Positions 35,986 through 49,200 of a stretch of 64,000 nucleotides of DNA are shown here, piece by piece. The notes below the pieces were generated by a model, which did not search any database, was not told the DNA's origin, and saw nothing but the letters and a program-made list of their open reading frames with translations. Source of the DNA: Mangifera indica (lineage: Eukaryota > Streptophyta > Magnoliopsida > Sapindales > Anacardiaceae). Position numbers and translations under genes: made by a program. Position 1 is the first letter of the stretch; each line of letters begins with the position of its first letter. Location: NCBI RefSeq assembly GCF_011075055.1, contig NC_058140.1:9482988-9546987 (forward strand). The letters are read 5' to 3'.

Positions 35986-36157
35986 TAAGAAACGAAGAAC
36001 ACTGACTCATTGAGTGTAACAGTCTGTAAAACAAGTAATTGAGAACTTGAAATTCGCCAGTAACACAAAAAGAGGCCTTTCTATAGGACAACATAATGTG
36101 GCACATCACACCAATATATACTGCTAGGAAGCACACAAATTTAAGGAGTAGCTGTGG

Positions 36158-36457
36158 TTAATTTGAAGGGGGTGGAGAGAGGGATGGAATAGGGGGACTT
36201 GTAGTTGGAATGGAAGGTATACTTGGAAGAGGTGGTATAGTGAGCTTTGGAAGGGAAGGAATGGTAGGCATAGAAGGAAGTGGTGGCATTGTGGGGTTCG
36301 GCAAAGATGGTTGTGTTGTTGGCAATGTTGGCAACGAAGGCTGTGGCAGTGTAGGCATTGAAGGGAAAGGTGGCAAAGCCCATGGTTGAGGCAAATTCGG
36401 CAATGCAGGCAAAGGTGGCAATTAAAATAAATGACGAGCTGCTAGCCCAAAGTCCAT
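36158..36457 (-). pseudogene. proline-rich secreted protein pseudogene, inverted paralogue
   Basis: The minus strand reads SMDFGLAARHLF, stop (tta at 36422-36424), then 87 codons LPPLPALPNLPQPWALPPFP and on to PPIPSLSPPPSN before TAA. The first block equals the end of the signal peptide and mature start of the gene at 23626 (SMDVGLAARKLMLF), so the two are paralogues in opposite orientation about 12.3 kb apart. This copy lacks the first half of the signal peptide (no counterpart of MASSRNYFILSLIVALTF upstream) and has the in-frame stop. Its Pro/Leu tract is longer and more regular (LPSMPTIPSLP-type repeats). An internal ATG after the stop would give a Pro-rich peptide without a signal, so I call it a pseudogene. 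Confidence 0.75.
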
Positions 36458-37362
36458 GGAAATTTGGTAACTTGGTAATTAATTAAACTATTTAAACATT
36501 CTTTTTCCTGCGGATTGGATCTATTCTTTAATATTGGATCTTCAATTGTAATTTGTTGATTAGGTTATCTGTCAGTAATTTCCTAATTATCATGATAAAT
36601 ACTTCATTCTAAATTTTAACACTGTTGCTTTTTCAGGTATGTATTTGTATCTTATCTTTCTTATTAGAGGTTTAACAAGCTAGATACATACATTACTACC
36701 AATGAATTAATCTTGTTTTGATCAATACAGCTGAAGGAACACCTAGAAAGTTACGTTAGACCTTAGATTTAATATATTAAGTTATATTGTTTCTAAGCTG
36801 ATCAAAGCTTTCATTTGATAAAATCAGTAAAATATTTATTCTTTATATCTAATTAATTCTTTAAATTTCCTATTTAAATTGATTAAGCTTCTACATTTTA
36901 TAAGTTTCGTTCCAATAAAAGAAATTCAAACTTACTAAGTTTTCAATAAATGGCTTATCCTAATTCTACATTTTCTCTAAATTCAAATGAAAAATATATT
37001 TCAATTATTTTATATTTCATATCTTTTCAGTAATAAATTAAATTCTTTAAATTTTTATATTTTTCCTTCTTTTAATTATTACTTATTGTTTATAATCTTT
37101 TATATCTTGTATTTACATAAAAGTTAAAAGTAATGGTTATCAAGCATAAAAATTGATTTTATTAACAGATTTTATTTTTAATATTATCAGACCGAAAAAG
37201 AATTTTTAGGTAAGATAACAACATAATCAGATTTGATTATACAAGACAAACTGAAAATTTTAATAGAAATGATCTTATTTTATCATAGATAAAATGAATT
37301 AGTTGATAGGGTGAAAAAATTATAATAATAATGTAGCAGCTTTAATGCAGAAGTGATTCACC
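36458..37362. other. AT-rich region, no gene seen
   Basis: This is very AT-rich sequence with no coding domain or clear repeat boundary. It is the former upstream region of the proline-rich pseudogene, but no TATA box at a sensible distance was found. Confidence 0.5.
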
Positions 37363-37955
37363 CCGTCAAAGGAATCAAGCAAACAATCAAGAATACAAGG
37401 AAAATTGAAAATTTTGCGTTAGGGTTTGAAGAGAGAAAAGCAAGAATCGGGACTTAATATCGACTTTTTTTAATTGAAAAATAGAAAATGCCAGTCGATT
37501 TCTTCTTATATGAAACTAGTTGATGGAATATATTAATATTTACAGTAATTGTAACGAATTTGTCCAGATTAATAGATAGAAAGATTGATGTAGGGAAAAT
37601 TTGACGTTACAAAGTCATTCGAAAATTCAGCCATCTCAGGAAAACAAAACAACTTCAGAAAAATAGGAAAGAAGAAAGCGACGAGAACAGATTGATTTTA
37701 ATTACAATCGTACAAAACTTCAAGTCAAAAATGAAATACTACAACTTGTTGGCTTCAATAACGTATCTAGAATCAAAGATGTTTGTCTTTGGTTCGGATG
37801 CCATGAAAGGAATCAAACAAAAAATCAAGAGAGAGAAACAAGAATTGAAACTGAATATCGACTTTTTTTCGTTGAAAAATGAAAATTGTCAATTGGTTTT
37901 TTTTTAATGAAGCCGGTTGACGGAATCTGTTAATCTTGATAGTAATTGAAACCCC
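37363..37955. repeat. direct duplication of about 160-190 bp
   Basis: Unit 1 (37363-37555) and unit 2 (37799-37955) share aaaggaatcaa.caaa.aatcaaga, gagagaaa.caagaat.g, aatatcgactttttttaa/cgttgaaaaat, gtcgatt/tcaattggttt, and gttgatggaat...gtaattg in the same order. They differ by many substitutions and small indels. About 240 bp of unrelated sequence separates them. Confidence 0.7.
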
Positions 37956-37978
37956 TTCTTTATTTTATTTCTTTACAA

Positions 37979-38055
37979 TTTCATACTCTTAACACCCTCG
38001 CAATAACCTTCAATCCATTTTCATACTCTTAACACCCTCACAATAACCTTCAATA
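37979..38055. repeat. 40-bp tandem duplication
   Basis: tttcatactcttaacaccct is followed by cgcaataaccttcaatccat, then the same 40-bp unit again with cacaataaccttcaata. Only one base differs in the first 36 bp, so the duplication is recent compared with its surroundings. From 38056 to 41000 I see no coding domain; there are AT-rich tracts and short runs of LTR-like text that I could not assign. Confidence 0.85.
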
Positions 38056-41000
38056 ACCATATTTAAGGAAATTAGATTTTTAAATTAGGGTATTAATAAA
38101 CTTTTTAGTTTTTCTTTGGTGTTATCATTAATTAACCATGTGCATATAACTTGTATGTCCCGTTAGGCTATAAAAGTTACATATTTTCCTTAGTGTTCAT
38201 TCTTGTTTGACCAAATTCATTTAATACTTGTACAAATAAATTAATTGTGTTTTTGTTAAACTATTCTTTCGCTGAATTAAATATTAAATAAAAAAGCATC
38301 TTTAATGGCTAAAACACTTTTACGGTAGTAGTTATGTTAGTGGCAAAGATCAATTAACTAATCTTGGTATTCACTATAATGAAAAATAACTCAGATATAA
38401 AGAAAATAGGATACAAAAAGTGTTTAACGTGTCTTTGGTTGATTGTGAGAAACTTTTGCTCACGATATGTTATCAATTATTATAGATACGATGAAATACG
38501 TCTTGAGAAGTAAATATTTTGGGCAAAGGTCCTAAAGAGGATAGTTATATTGTATGACGGTTTTTATCTTAGAATGATTTTTATGTGTAATATCTCAATT
38601 CAACCTAGTTTCTCTCTTTATGTGCCTCGCATTTCCTCTCTATGTGTTTAAAAATATGAGTTTAAACACATACCTTAATTAAATATGAGTTTAAAAATCC
38701 ATTCCCATCCTAAGTAAACTAAAATTGAATAATTACATTTATGACTAGAACGTGATTTGATAGAATACAATAGCTTTAGCTTCTAGACATGTTGGAGTTG
38801 GAAAACAATCTTATTGATACTAAAAATATTTAATGTCATGTGAAGTCCTTCTCACTATTCTTGAGTAAGAGGTTAATCAACACTCTCAGATGATTGATAG
38901 ATATGAAACTTTTTTTTTTTGTTCTTGTAGCACTAGTTAATTATAACCCATTGGATATCATACATGGAAATTTAGATAAAGATAAGTTTCATTGTATAAC
39001 AATTCAACTGATTTTTGAATCTTAAGCAAGAATTTGAAAACTATTCACCTTTCTATATAGATAGGTTGTTGGAAATGTAAGGCAGGTCACAAAACATGGC
39101 AATGATGACATTCGTACATTGTATTTAATGGATCATATGCTCGTGTTATAAGCAAATCATTATGATTTATGATACAAAGAAGTCTTGGAAATCACCTTTG
39201 TGTGTATCATTGGGTTGATGTCTCGTGTTGTAGGGTTGTAATAGATGGTAATTCGCTTATAAAAACATTATGAATTCTGTGACTTAATAAGGGCAGTTTT
39301 GTAGATTAGAGGAATTTAAGGGATGTTTTAGTCTTTTACACATGAAAGGCAAAGAGGTCTTTATGCAAGCCAGATTTTTTACACTTGGGTTATAAATCCA
39401 GGTTAACGCGGTGGATTAAAAATGCAATCAGATTTTCATTTTGAGATCCCTTATTTCTCTTATTTACTTCTGCTAGGAGAACACCATAAATCCATAGTTT
39501 TTCTTAATTTAACAGTCTAAATCTTCAAGTTTGTGTTTGTAGTCACTATAGTGCTCAAATTTAGTACAAATTCATATCTGTATAGTTAGATTAGTCATCT
39601 TCAGTTCTGTTAGTTGTACTTTTATCTTATTATTAGTGGTTTATTAAAGGATTTCGCTGCCTTGGATGTATGGCTTAGAGTTTGAAATTCGAACCAAGTA
39701 TATTGTTTTTCTATACTAATTTTATATTTCTTACTGATATTAGTGATTGATTTATCTTATGAATCTTGTATAATATTTAACTTGGTAACTACAAATCATT
39801 AACAAACACAATGACATACATTTTTTCATCTTAGGTTTTCTTAAAAATTATTGGCATTCTTTTCTTTCTGTAGCATTTTGTACTACCATAATAGTTTCAT
39901 AACACATATATGAGGTCAAATGCAAAGCAATTCATTTAATTGACTAGGGTGGGGCTCTAAAAGCTCAGCTCTAATTTTTCATATGAGAAATCAAACTCTA
40001 ATCATTCATAATAAACATTTGTAAGTGGATTGGTGCCAATTCAAAAATGTGGATGAAAAGCATCCATTAGAGACCGATAAAGGTTTAGAAAGGAAATTAT
40101 GGGATGATAAGTACTTACTATATTAGTTGAATGTAGCCATATGGGGCTTACCTATGGCATGGACAACGATTGTCCTCCTTTTCCTTTGTTCATTTCTTTA
40201 GTCTCTAAATATTAAGAATAACATTTGGTTGCTTAATATCTTCACATCCATGACCTCCATGATAAATGAGTATGTCTCAGAGAATGAATAGGCAAAGTTC
40301 TAAGCATTAGTAATGCTTTTAAAGCTAAAAAAGTTTGTTAAGGATGATGTTGATGTAGTGTGTTCTTGTAAGGATGATGGCCTAATTTCCATCTCTTTTT
40401 TATTTTATTCGTAAGTTCTAAACATGTTGCCTCTTCTTTACAATGAAGTGTACCCTACTCATAAAGTTTATCCTTATAAGAAGGAGAATAACTTGCCCAA
40501 TTATATGACATTTGTCTTAATTATAAGCAGAAGAATAATCCCATGTTAAGGCATTTGCTTTAGGTTCAAGAAAGATGCTTCAAAGGCTTAGCTTGATTTT
40601 TACAAGTTGCGCCTATTGAGAATTGAGGAGGCGTTGAATCAATTCATCCTCAAATGCATGATTTAAGAAGACAAGTTCAAACAAAAAGGGAGCAACTTGA
40701 TAGATTGGATTCTTAGGTGAACTGACTTAGGATCATATTGTTTAGGGTAACCTATCTAAATGGAGAGTTGATAGAGACTAGTCATGACTAAATATAAGGT
40801 TGATCATAGGGCCATACATCTTGTTTATGATATTTTGGTTCCTTGATTGTAACTTCACTATTGTTGGGAGGAGATATGTAAAGCAGATGAGGGGATAGAG
40901 TCAAAGTCAAGCCACTGAGGAGGCTAGCCGTGATTAGTGATAGGGAGTGAGAAATATAGGACTTGAACCAACTAGACAAGTCCATAGAGGGTTTTAGATA

Positions 41001-41780
41001 GGCCTAAATTTGAGTCGAGCCAACATCAAGCTTAACCAAGCTCGAGCTCAGCTCGATTAATGATCAAATGAACGTGAGCCTATGTTCGGGCTTGGTGAGT
41101 CAAGAAAATGGTTGCTCAAGCTTAGCTCACCCATGAGCTAAGCTATTCATAAGTATGAGAGAAACACACAATACACAATATGACAAAAACACAATAGCAA
41201 GTTAGCAACACAAAAAAATCAGAGAGGCAAAAGCCTCCAAATTAGAAATTCTCATTCTAAAATTAGGTTCAATTAATTTCATCAAACAATTAATAAATTA
41301 AAGTAAACAAATAACAAACCTTATTTCATTGTAAAAAAAACTTGTCATTGTCAAATGTAAATATTGGACACATAGAATTGCTAAAATATTAGACGCAAAG
41401 ATGCTAAGTGACTAAAACATGTCAAATGGTGTCATCAACTAGAACTTATATCATCGTTTATATTAAACCCTAAACTAACACAAAAAGAAGAAGAGAACAT
41501 CTTAACCTATAAAATTGAAGAAAAAGCTGGATTGAAGTGTTGAATCCTGAAGTTTGAAACTCGTGTGTGAAATCTTTAATGGCAAAGGGAAAAAAGACTT
41601 TCCCTAATCCGTTTATTCAAAATTTTAAAATGAAATGGTGATGTTTCACTTTAAAATTTTTAGTGACACAACACAACTTACGAGTCGTGTGAGCCACTAA
41701 GGCTTAGTTTTGGTTAAGCTCGACCAATTTTAGGTTTGATCAAGTTGAGCTCAATTAGTTTTACTTTGAATACAACCTTA
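41001..41780. mobile_element. non-autonomous DNA element with GAGCTC-rich inverted ends
   Basis: The left end (ggcctaaatttgagtcgagc ... aagctcgagctcagctcgat) and right end (gttaagctcgaccaatttta ... caagttgagctcaattag) are imperfect inverted copies rich in AGCTCGAG-type words. This is a common pattern in plant hAT-like elements, where ends read as runs of gctcgagctcg. The middle (41160-41640) is AT-rich and non-coding. No 8-bp duplication was found, so boundaries and class are uncertain. Positions 41781-42962 hold nothing I can name. Confidence 0.45.
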
Positions 41781-42962
41781 ATTTTGGAAAAACCGCTCCT
41801 TAGAAGGCCTCGAGGGTAGTCTGAGATCCTTCTTTAGTCCACGATACACAAAAAACCTTTTTGAGATAAACAACTTAGACCTTTTTTTCTTTAATGTTTT
41901 ATCTTTTATTTTTTAAAATAATATTCATTAATATATAAAGTTTTCAATAAAATTATTGTAGCTCTATTTCTTTCATCATTGTTTTACCATAAGGACTTCT
42001 AGAACATAAAGTCTAATTGGACAATGAAAACATAAGAGCAAGCATGTTCTATATAAAATTATGAATATCTTATAAATCATTCTTATTATTGAATCGAAAT
42101 TGTTGTTAATCTATTTCTTTCATCATTCCTTTAGTCTAAGAATTTTGAAAAGATGTGCCTGCATGAATCATGAATTCAAAATAAAAGAAGAAAGAATAAA
42201 GATTAACATATGGTAAGAAGAGTAATTCGAGTGGGTAAGGACTTGATTTTAATTCTTGAATAGGAGACCTATACAAGCCTGAGATAGGGTAACTAGTTTT
42301 ACGAACAACAGACTACATAGAACTCAATTCCTCTCTAGACCTGAACAATCTTGGTAAAGACTTTATAGTTGAAAAGTAATTGGTCGTTATCATATTAACT
42401 ACTATAGAAAGAGGGGAGTGGTATCACGTAGAAGTTTTCCATTTATTTAGTGTTGTGGAATTATTATCATTATTTTATTCACAATCTCCTTTAAGTATCA
42501 TTCATTAATAAGGTACTTGATTAGATTTAGAAGTCTCAACAATGATCTATGTCAAGTACAATATCATAGTGGCAATGACAAACTCTTCTAATGTGATCTC
42601 CTTTCATTACTCTTTGATATGAGAATATCTCCATGATTTTGTAAGTCACATATATCTAGCTAACTGAAGCAACCAAATGGTAACTATTGTGCAGAGATGG
42701 GTCTCCTCTTGGTCTTTTTTCTTTGGGTTTCTTAAGGTTTCATTGTTGATCTTAAATGGCTTTTTTTTTTTAATCTTCTTTTATTTGTCATTAAGGTTTC
42801 AACTGAAGTGTTTAGGGCAAGATGTCAGATATCAATGATAAAGGTCACATGGTGCACTTGTGAGGATTTATCACCCTATATGTTTAGCTCATTTGTTTTA
42901 CTCATAAGGACACTGAAAGTGTGCGCAAAATTATTCATTAAGATGCTCACTAGGGTGCATTT

Positions 42963-45900
42963 TGTCAATGTAGATACCCTAAAGCCAATCAAATTGATGC
43001 TTTAGAATTGAGTGTATCATTAATATATATATATATATATATAATGACATTTTATACCTATGAATCATGTTTAATTATATGTATGATATATGTCCTTAGA
43101 ATGGTAGAACCGTAACAAGGGTAATAATATGTACCATTGATTATAAGGACCTTATGAGCACATATGATGGTTATCTTAGAAATGTTTATAGCTCCGATAT
43201 AATTCAGACTCAAGATGTATATAATACAATAAGATTATCATAACGTTGAACACACTTATTGAAAGGTAAAGACATATCTCACATGTTAAGGTTGTTTGGT
43301 GAGAACCTAGTGCAAAACATGGGTGTTTTTTTATTGCAAGTGTAACACCCACATATACTTCTCAAGGGTAGAGTTCTGGGTGACCAACACCCGTGTATGG
43401 GGGGGGGGGGGTGTGGTTATGCCCATGTCTCATGCCACATCAATCGAATAAGATTGATTTTGCATGAATTCAAAACTAAGTGATACACGATCGCGTGCCT
43501 TAAGCATACGTGGATGTGTATGTAAGGCGTTTTCAATTTATATATGACGTATCACTACATTTTTGGGATTACAATTTCATACTCTTTAAAAGCACAAAAT
43601 CCCTAAAGTTTAAATAGAGGAGAGAGTTTGACAATTCAACTATCGTGCAACATCTTCACCGGCCTGGCTTTGGCGACGTGGTGATAAGAAAAGAAGAGAG
43701 AAGAAAGCTAATTTATGCATTTTTGTTTTTACAAATTGAGGTAAGCAGATTATGACATTGCTTTTAATAATTTATGTTAATGGAATATGGATGTGATTAT
43801 CATGAAATTAAAATATTGTGTTGTGTATTGATAGATGATTATGAGATGGTATACGGTTGAACATGTTTTTGTCAAGATTGTATAGAGGTAAAACATATCA
43901 ATTTATAAGTTAGGGTGGTTTGATGTCACGATCAATTTAATAGGTGTATTAATGAGTACAAATAATGATCAGAATATAGTTTGTATAAGATGATGTTCAA
44001 TGTTTGTGTTGTATGCATATCCATCTATGTCATGGTTTAATAAAATCTTAGTTGATGATTTATCATATGTTGATTGTATGGTCAACCAAACTTGTTATAA
44101 CAATGATTTCTAGGGTATAATACCCTAATAGTGAAGTGGTTAATTGTTGAAAGAGGAGAATTTTGTTAAAGATCATATTAAAGTGGAATCGGGTGTTCCT
44201 TGTATTTTGAGCATGACACATGGTCATGTGGTATGAGATATATGACCATATATGTGAACCCAGAATGTCGTTGACGTTTTTATGGCATTTCGATGATCAT
44301 TGGACGCTATTAACTAGTTAATGATCAACTATGACATGTGGACTTCTTGTGTATAGTTTAAGCATGACAATTTATAAGATGAAATAACTGTAATACCCTT
44401 GAGAGGTAGAGTAGTTGAGATGATAATAGAAAAGAAAAGCGAATTAAATATATGAAGGATACACGTTCGTGTATTTATAAATAGTAACACATAAGGAGAG
44501 GCCACGAGAAGGTTGTTATGTTTGGTAAATCAAAGAGACACTCTTGTGTGCCTAGAGGTACGCATCAATGTATTTAAGGTAGAAGAAAGAAATAAGTATG
44601 AGATTTAGGCTAAATATTTAAGGGTTATCCTAAGTAATAGTACAAAGATCTTGATAGAACTTTATATGTCATGAGTTAAGCTATAAAATGACACCAAATA
44701 TAGTTTCAGGTGGAAGCGAGAACAAGCCAGAGTTAGTTAAGACCTGAGATTCATACATGCTAGAAATGATAGGATCATTATGATAGGGCATCATACGTAT
44801 ATATTTCCTATAACACTCGTAGTAGGGCATGCCCATAGCAAGATATCAAACTCGTAGAAGGGTAAATGCTCATAGTAGAGCCTAGTTGAGATATAATTTA
44901 GTATAGTGAAACAAAGAGATAGCACACATGGGCAAGGTGTCAAAACTCTATATTTGATCCAGATCGATCACCCTAGTATATAGCTTCAGTTACAACTTTT
45001 AGATTAGATGCTTTCATCAAGTTTAGTAAGGTCATACTAGATAAGAATCTAAAGGCGTGATTCCTTAGTGACTAAAAGGGACATAGTTCAATCTGAGAGT
45101 TATGATATATAATCTAGACAGTTTTTAGAGTACAATATAAATACAGAAACAACATATAAGACCTGTCATTATTTGTAGAAGTGTTTAATGTCGACTCTTG
45201 ATGACTTAGTTAGTATGGGTCATGTTTAAAGGCATTTTGGTGATTTCAGTAGAAGATATCAGTATAGTCTTCTACTTATTAAGTGTTCTTATCACTTATT
45301 CCCTTATTTTCTTGTGTGCAGATAGAAGTAATTGTGATAACTATGAGACGAGTGGTAGTCAAAGGGTGCAGAGCTACGAGGGCATTCTTATCATTTTAGA
45401 TTTATCAATTTTAGTTCATTAAGACTTTTTTGTTTGTATTTAACTATATATATTATGATTTTAGTTTATGATTATGAGATTAAGCATCTCTTGAAGGCTT
45501 CCAATTGTCTTAAAAAGTCAAGTATGCTCAAGTAGTCGATTTAGTAATGTTTTCCTCTAAAGGGTAGTACTTCTAAAGAAGGGTGTTATAGTAAGTTTAC
45601 TATACAAACCTACCAAAGGATTCTATACATATGGTAACTTTAGTGTCTATAGGATGTATTCATTAGTAGATGGTGGTTCATGAGATCACTAGAGTGCCTT
45701 ATGCATCGATCAACTTAGTTTAACTTTAGACTAACATAAAGTCTTTTGAGGCTATCAGTATTTTAGTGTTTGACTATGTTGAGAAACATATCAAGGCTAT
45801 GGTTGATTAACATAGGATTAACCACTCCTAGGTACAAAAGAAAGTATCTCACATATAATTTAGTTAAGGTAATGTATTACAAGCTTATGGCAACAACAAG

Positions 45901-46250
45901 AACAAGTTTTCACTCGATCCAATTTATTTTCGTTTGTTGCTTGACTAACCAAATACCTACATCAAGGGTTTATATGAGGTTAACACTACTTTTGTTTCTC
46001 ATCTTTGAAGGGACATGGATGGTGAAATGATTAGAATTACATGGTAATTGAAGCTAAATCTTTGTTATTTCAGTGACCATAATGTTTTGCTAGAAACTAA
46101 TCTTGGTTTATGGATAGAAGGCTAGCTAATGGTAGAATAGTCATGATTTGATCCATTACCAACATTATAGAAAACTTATAAGTCACACAATAAAGAGATG
46201 ATCCTTGAAAAACAAAAGCAATAGGTCTATAAAAGATTTAATCATCAGTT
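42963..46250 (+). repeat. copia LTR copy, split by a gypsy solo LTR
   Basis: Outside 43341-45590 this is colinear with the solo LTR at 51994-53535. Left part: tgtcaatgtagataccctaaagccaatc against tgttggggtaggtaccctatagtcaatt, then the shared agaatggtagaac.gt.acaagg, ttctagaaat, ctcacatgttaa. Right part: ccaaaggat..atacatat..taactttagtgtctat, aagacatatctcacat, gtgaccataatgttttgctagaaac. The right end fades near 46250, before the equivalent of 53000. There is no adjacent pol, so this is a truncated LTR. Confidence 0.7.
43341..45590 (+). repeat. gypsy solo LTR with target-site duplication (2.25 kb)
   Basis: It starts tgtaacacccacatatactt and ends ttctaaagaagggtgttata. The immediate flanks gcaag (43336-43340) and gtaag (45591-45595) match in 4 of 5 bases. 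Removing the LTR plus one flank restores colinearity of the surrounding copia LTR with 51994-53535. It contains a 13-G run at 43399-43411 and CGTGT/ACACG motifs. The end block parallels the LTR at 19858-22248. No internal sequence remains: a solo LTR made by LTR-LTR recombination. Confidence 0.8.
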
Positions 46251-49200
46251 TCTAAATTGATGACTTTAACCTTTGGCGATTAAATTTTATTAGGCCCAAT
46301 TGGCTAACCAATTTTGGGTATCAATGAGGTGAACCGATCACACTATTTAGAACTCGGTTGGATTGAAAATAAATATGGGCTAAATAAGTGGATGTATAAA
46401 AGTGTAAAGGTGTAAGTGTCTTTTCACTTAATCTGAATAATCATTCATTTATTAATTATTTATTGATTAATAAATTAGAATTATTAGTTATTTGATTTCA
46501 AAATCAATAATCACCCCTTAAATTTTAAAATAAGATAAAATTTTAAATTTAAAAGTCAAATCATTTTAAAATTGAAAGTGGCTATCTAGTTTGATATTTG
46601 ATATGATAGATTTGATAATTGAGTTTTATAATTCAATTTTGAATAAAGAAAAACAATATAATTATTAATTCAATTCATTAGTGAATTGAGATAAAGGCTA
46701 TTAGTTCTTTAGAAATATTGAGAGAAAAATAGTTTCATTTACCATATCACGACATATATCATGCTTATAAATGGGATTGAGTATCCTATACTTATTCAAT
46801 TTTGATATCTCATAGTGACATAGAATTCAACTAGGCAAATTGTTTTAGGTCATTGTATTCAATTATTCCTTCGAATAGTAGAATAAACTTTGTATCAACA
46901 AATCTAATAAAAACTATCACTTAAAAAGTAAGCCAATATAAAACTGGACTTATAAGTCGAATCTTCATAACCATTTGAATACCTTTTGAAGCCTTTTTGG
47001 GGAAAGTGGTCGAATACAGTGGAATCTTGACATTTATAATACTTGACTTAACAAAAGTTATTCACATGCAATGTCACATCTTAGTGGTCACGACAACTAG
47101 AGTTCAATCAACATTAGGTCAATACTATCTCCCTTCTAGCTAGAAGTGTAACGTATAGTAGAAGATTAAGGATCAATGCTTGATGCATGAAACACTCTCA
47201 ACCTTGAGGATGTCATGCACTCTAAGTCCTTATATGTGCCTTAAATGTAGCGTCGCAATGTTTGGTCGAGTGTAACCTGGCTCCAAAGATGATCTGATTC
47301 AGATGTACTCACAATGCAAAGTAATACTCATGAAATTAGTATCCTAAATGTAATGTGTAGCATGTCCTAAAGAATATGGCAGATGATAACCAAATATTCA
47401 TATCCACACATCATATTGTGGTTGTTCTATTAAGCAAACAAGCGAACATAAATTCTTTCTATTTTACTATTCAACCACAGGACAAAGCAACTGTCACTCT
47501 TTACTATATGACCTTTTAACAAACAGTCGCACATGTAAAATCATAAGGTACCAGGTTCAATCAGATTCCAAAAGTATAATCCATTGCTTTTTATTCTTAA
47601 GTAAAGGGACACCCAAAAACTGTATTGATTTTATAATTTTTACATTGCCACATATATTTTATCTATACATATGTTTTTATTACTCATATTTGTCCATTCA
47701 TGCTTAAGACGTGACTAGAAACATCTTTACAAGTGTGATGACAAAATAAATGAAGATAAAAATCAAAAATATATTATTTCATTAAATCTCATTACAAATA
47801 GAAAATATTTAGTCTATAAGTGCACATGTGATTACTTTTAGTAGCAAGTACATAAAAAAATTAAAGTAAATTAATTGATCAACATAAAGACTAAGTGGGT
47901 CGCTTTTTCATCAAGTTTTGAATTTTCTCTCTAGATGAAGTTAAGATGCCAAAAGCTACAAAAAAACAAAGGGAAGGCAACAAATCCTTTGATCATGAGC
48001 TCTTCTTACTATTTGGAGCCACTAGCCAAACTTATCCTATGGAATCCTCTACCCAAATAAAAGAAGCAAGCAAGTTGCCAAGGGTATGCCTATGGTGCAT
48101 TGACATTTCAATTTGGAAACCTTTTCCAACCAACATAGACATGGTATGATTTGTTGCAACCACAATTATAACCATTCAAATTCTTGACATGCAAGAGTAA
48201 TTCTCCTTACGAATCTATGACTTACTATTATATTGCATCATATTTTCGTCTGACAAAAAGACATAACTTTGTAGCTTGTTGATATGAAAAACAATGATTC
48301 AAAAAAAGAAACACAAATTAGGAAAATTCCATATAGACATAAATAGTACTTATATTTGGGATACCTTTACAAGATAGATATAGAGTTAAAAAAAAAAGCC
48401 CAATTCCTAGGAAAAGCTTTGGAAGCCACCTCTAATGACTTTTTCAGCTATAATCCAACCTTAGATTCATTGAAGCAAGAACACTTCCTATGTTGTACAT
48501 TAATAAGACTTTTGATTTAATAAGAAGAAGAGAATCAACACAACCCCTTATTAAGGCTATGAAGGTTCATGAAGGAATAATAGCATGCCTAGATAAGGAA
48601 AGTCAATATGGAAAAGTACTCCCTATTACACCAAGGAAGGTTTGTAATAACATGATGTACAATAACATACAAATAAAAATTGTCTACTAACAAACATGAA
48701 AAGCCATTGTGAAGACCATATTCTCTCACCACCTTCCATGGATGATTCATACTCTAAACTTCACTCTTCCATCAAAATTAGAATGAGTCTTTGACTCTCT
48801 TCTATATAAAGAAAAGTCCTAAATAGAATGTTTTACAAACATAAAAGAAACGACAAGGAAGAAAACTTTATGTGAGGTATGTTTTATAGATCATTCTCCC
48901 ATTCCTTTTATAGCCAAAAAGTAAATGAGTGTATGGAGTTATAATAACACTAGCTTGCTTTGTGTAAATTATATAGTCAGATCTTTGTGTGATAGATGAT
49001 TATCAAAGTTCTTGAAGTCTTTTTTGTACTCTAAGAACATGGAAGCAATTATTATATGGTTAAGAAAGTTGTTCCCAAAGTAAACTCTTGATTATAACTA
49101 TGCATAAGAACTAGAGAACAATAAACAGTACTCCAACAAGAAATAAATGTCCTCTTAAAATAGAGTACCACAAATCGATGCAAAAACCTTTCTTCTTTAA

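Noticed and set aside
36141..36383. 80-codon alternative frame of the proline-rich pseudogene
   Set aside because: It is a shifted frame of the same repeat tract; the conserved GLAAR block and Pro/Leu repeats are in the other frame.
47946..48690. Two short plus-strand open stretches as possible genes
   Set aside because: No domain, no convincing promoter or splice sites, length expected by chance in this composition.
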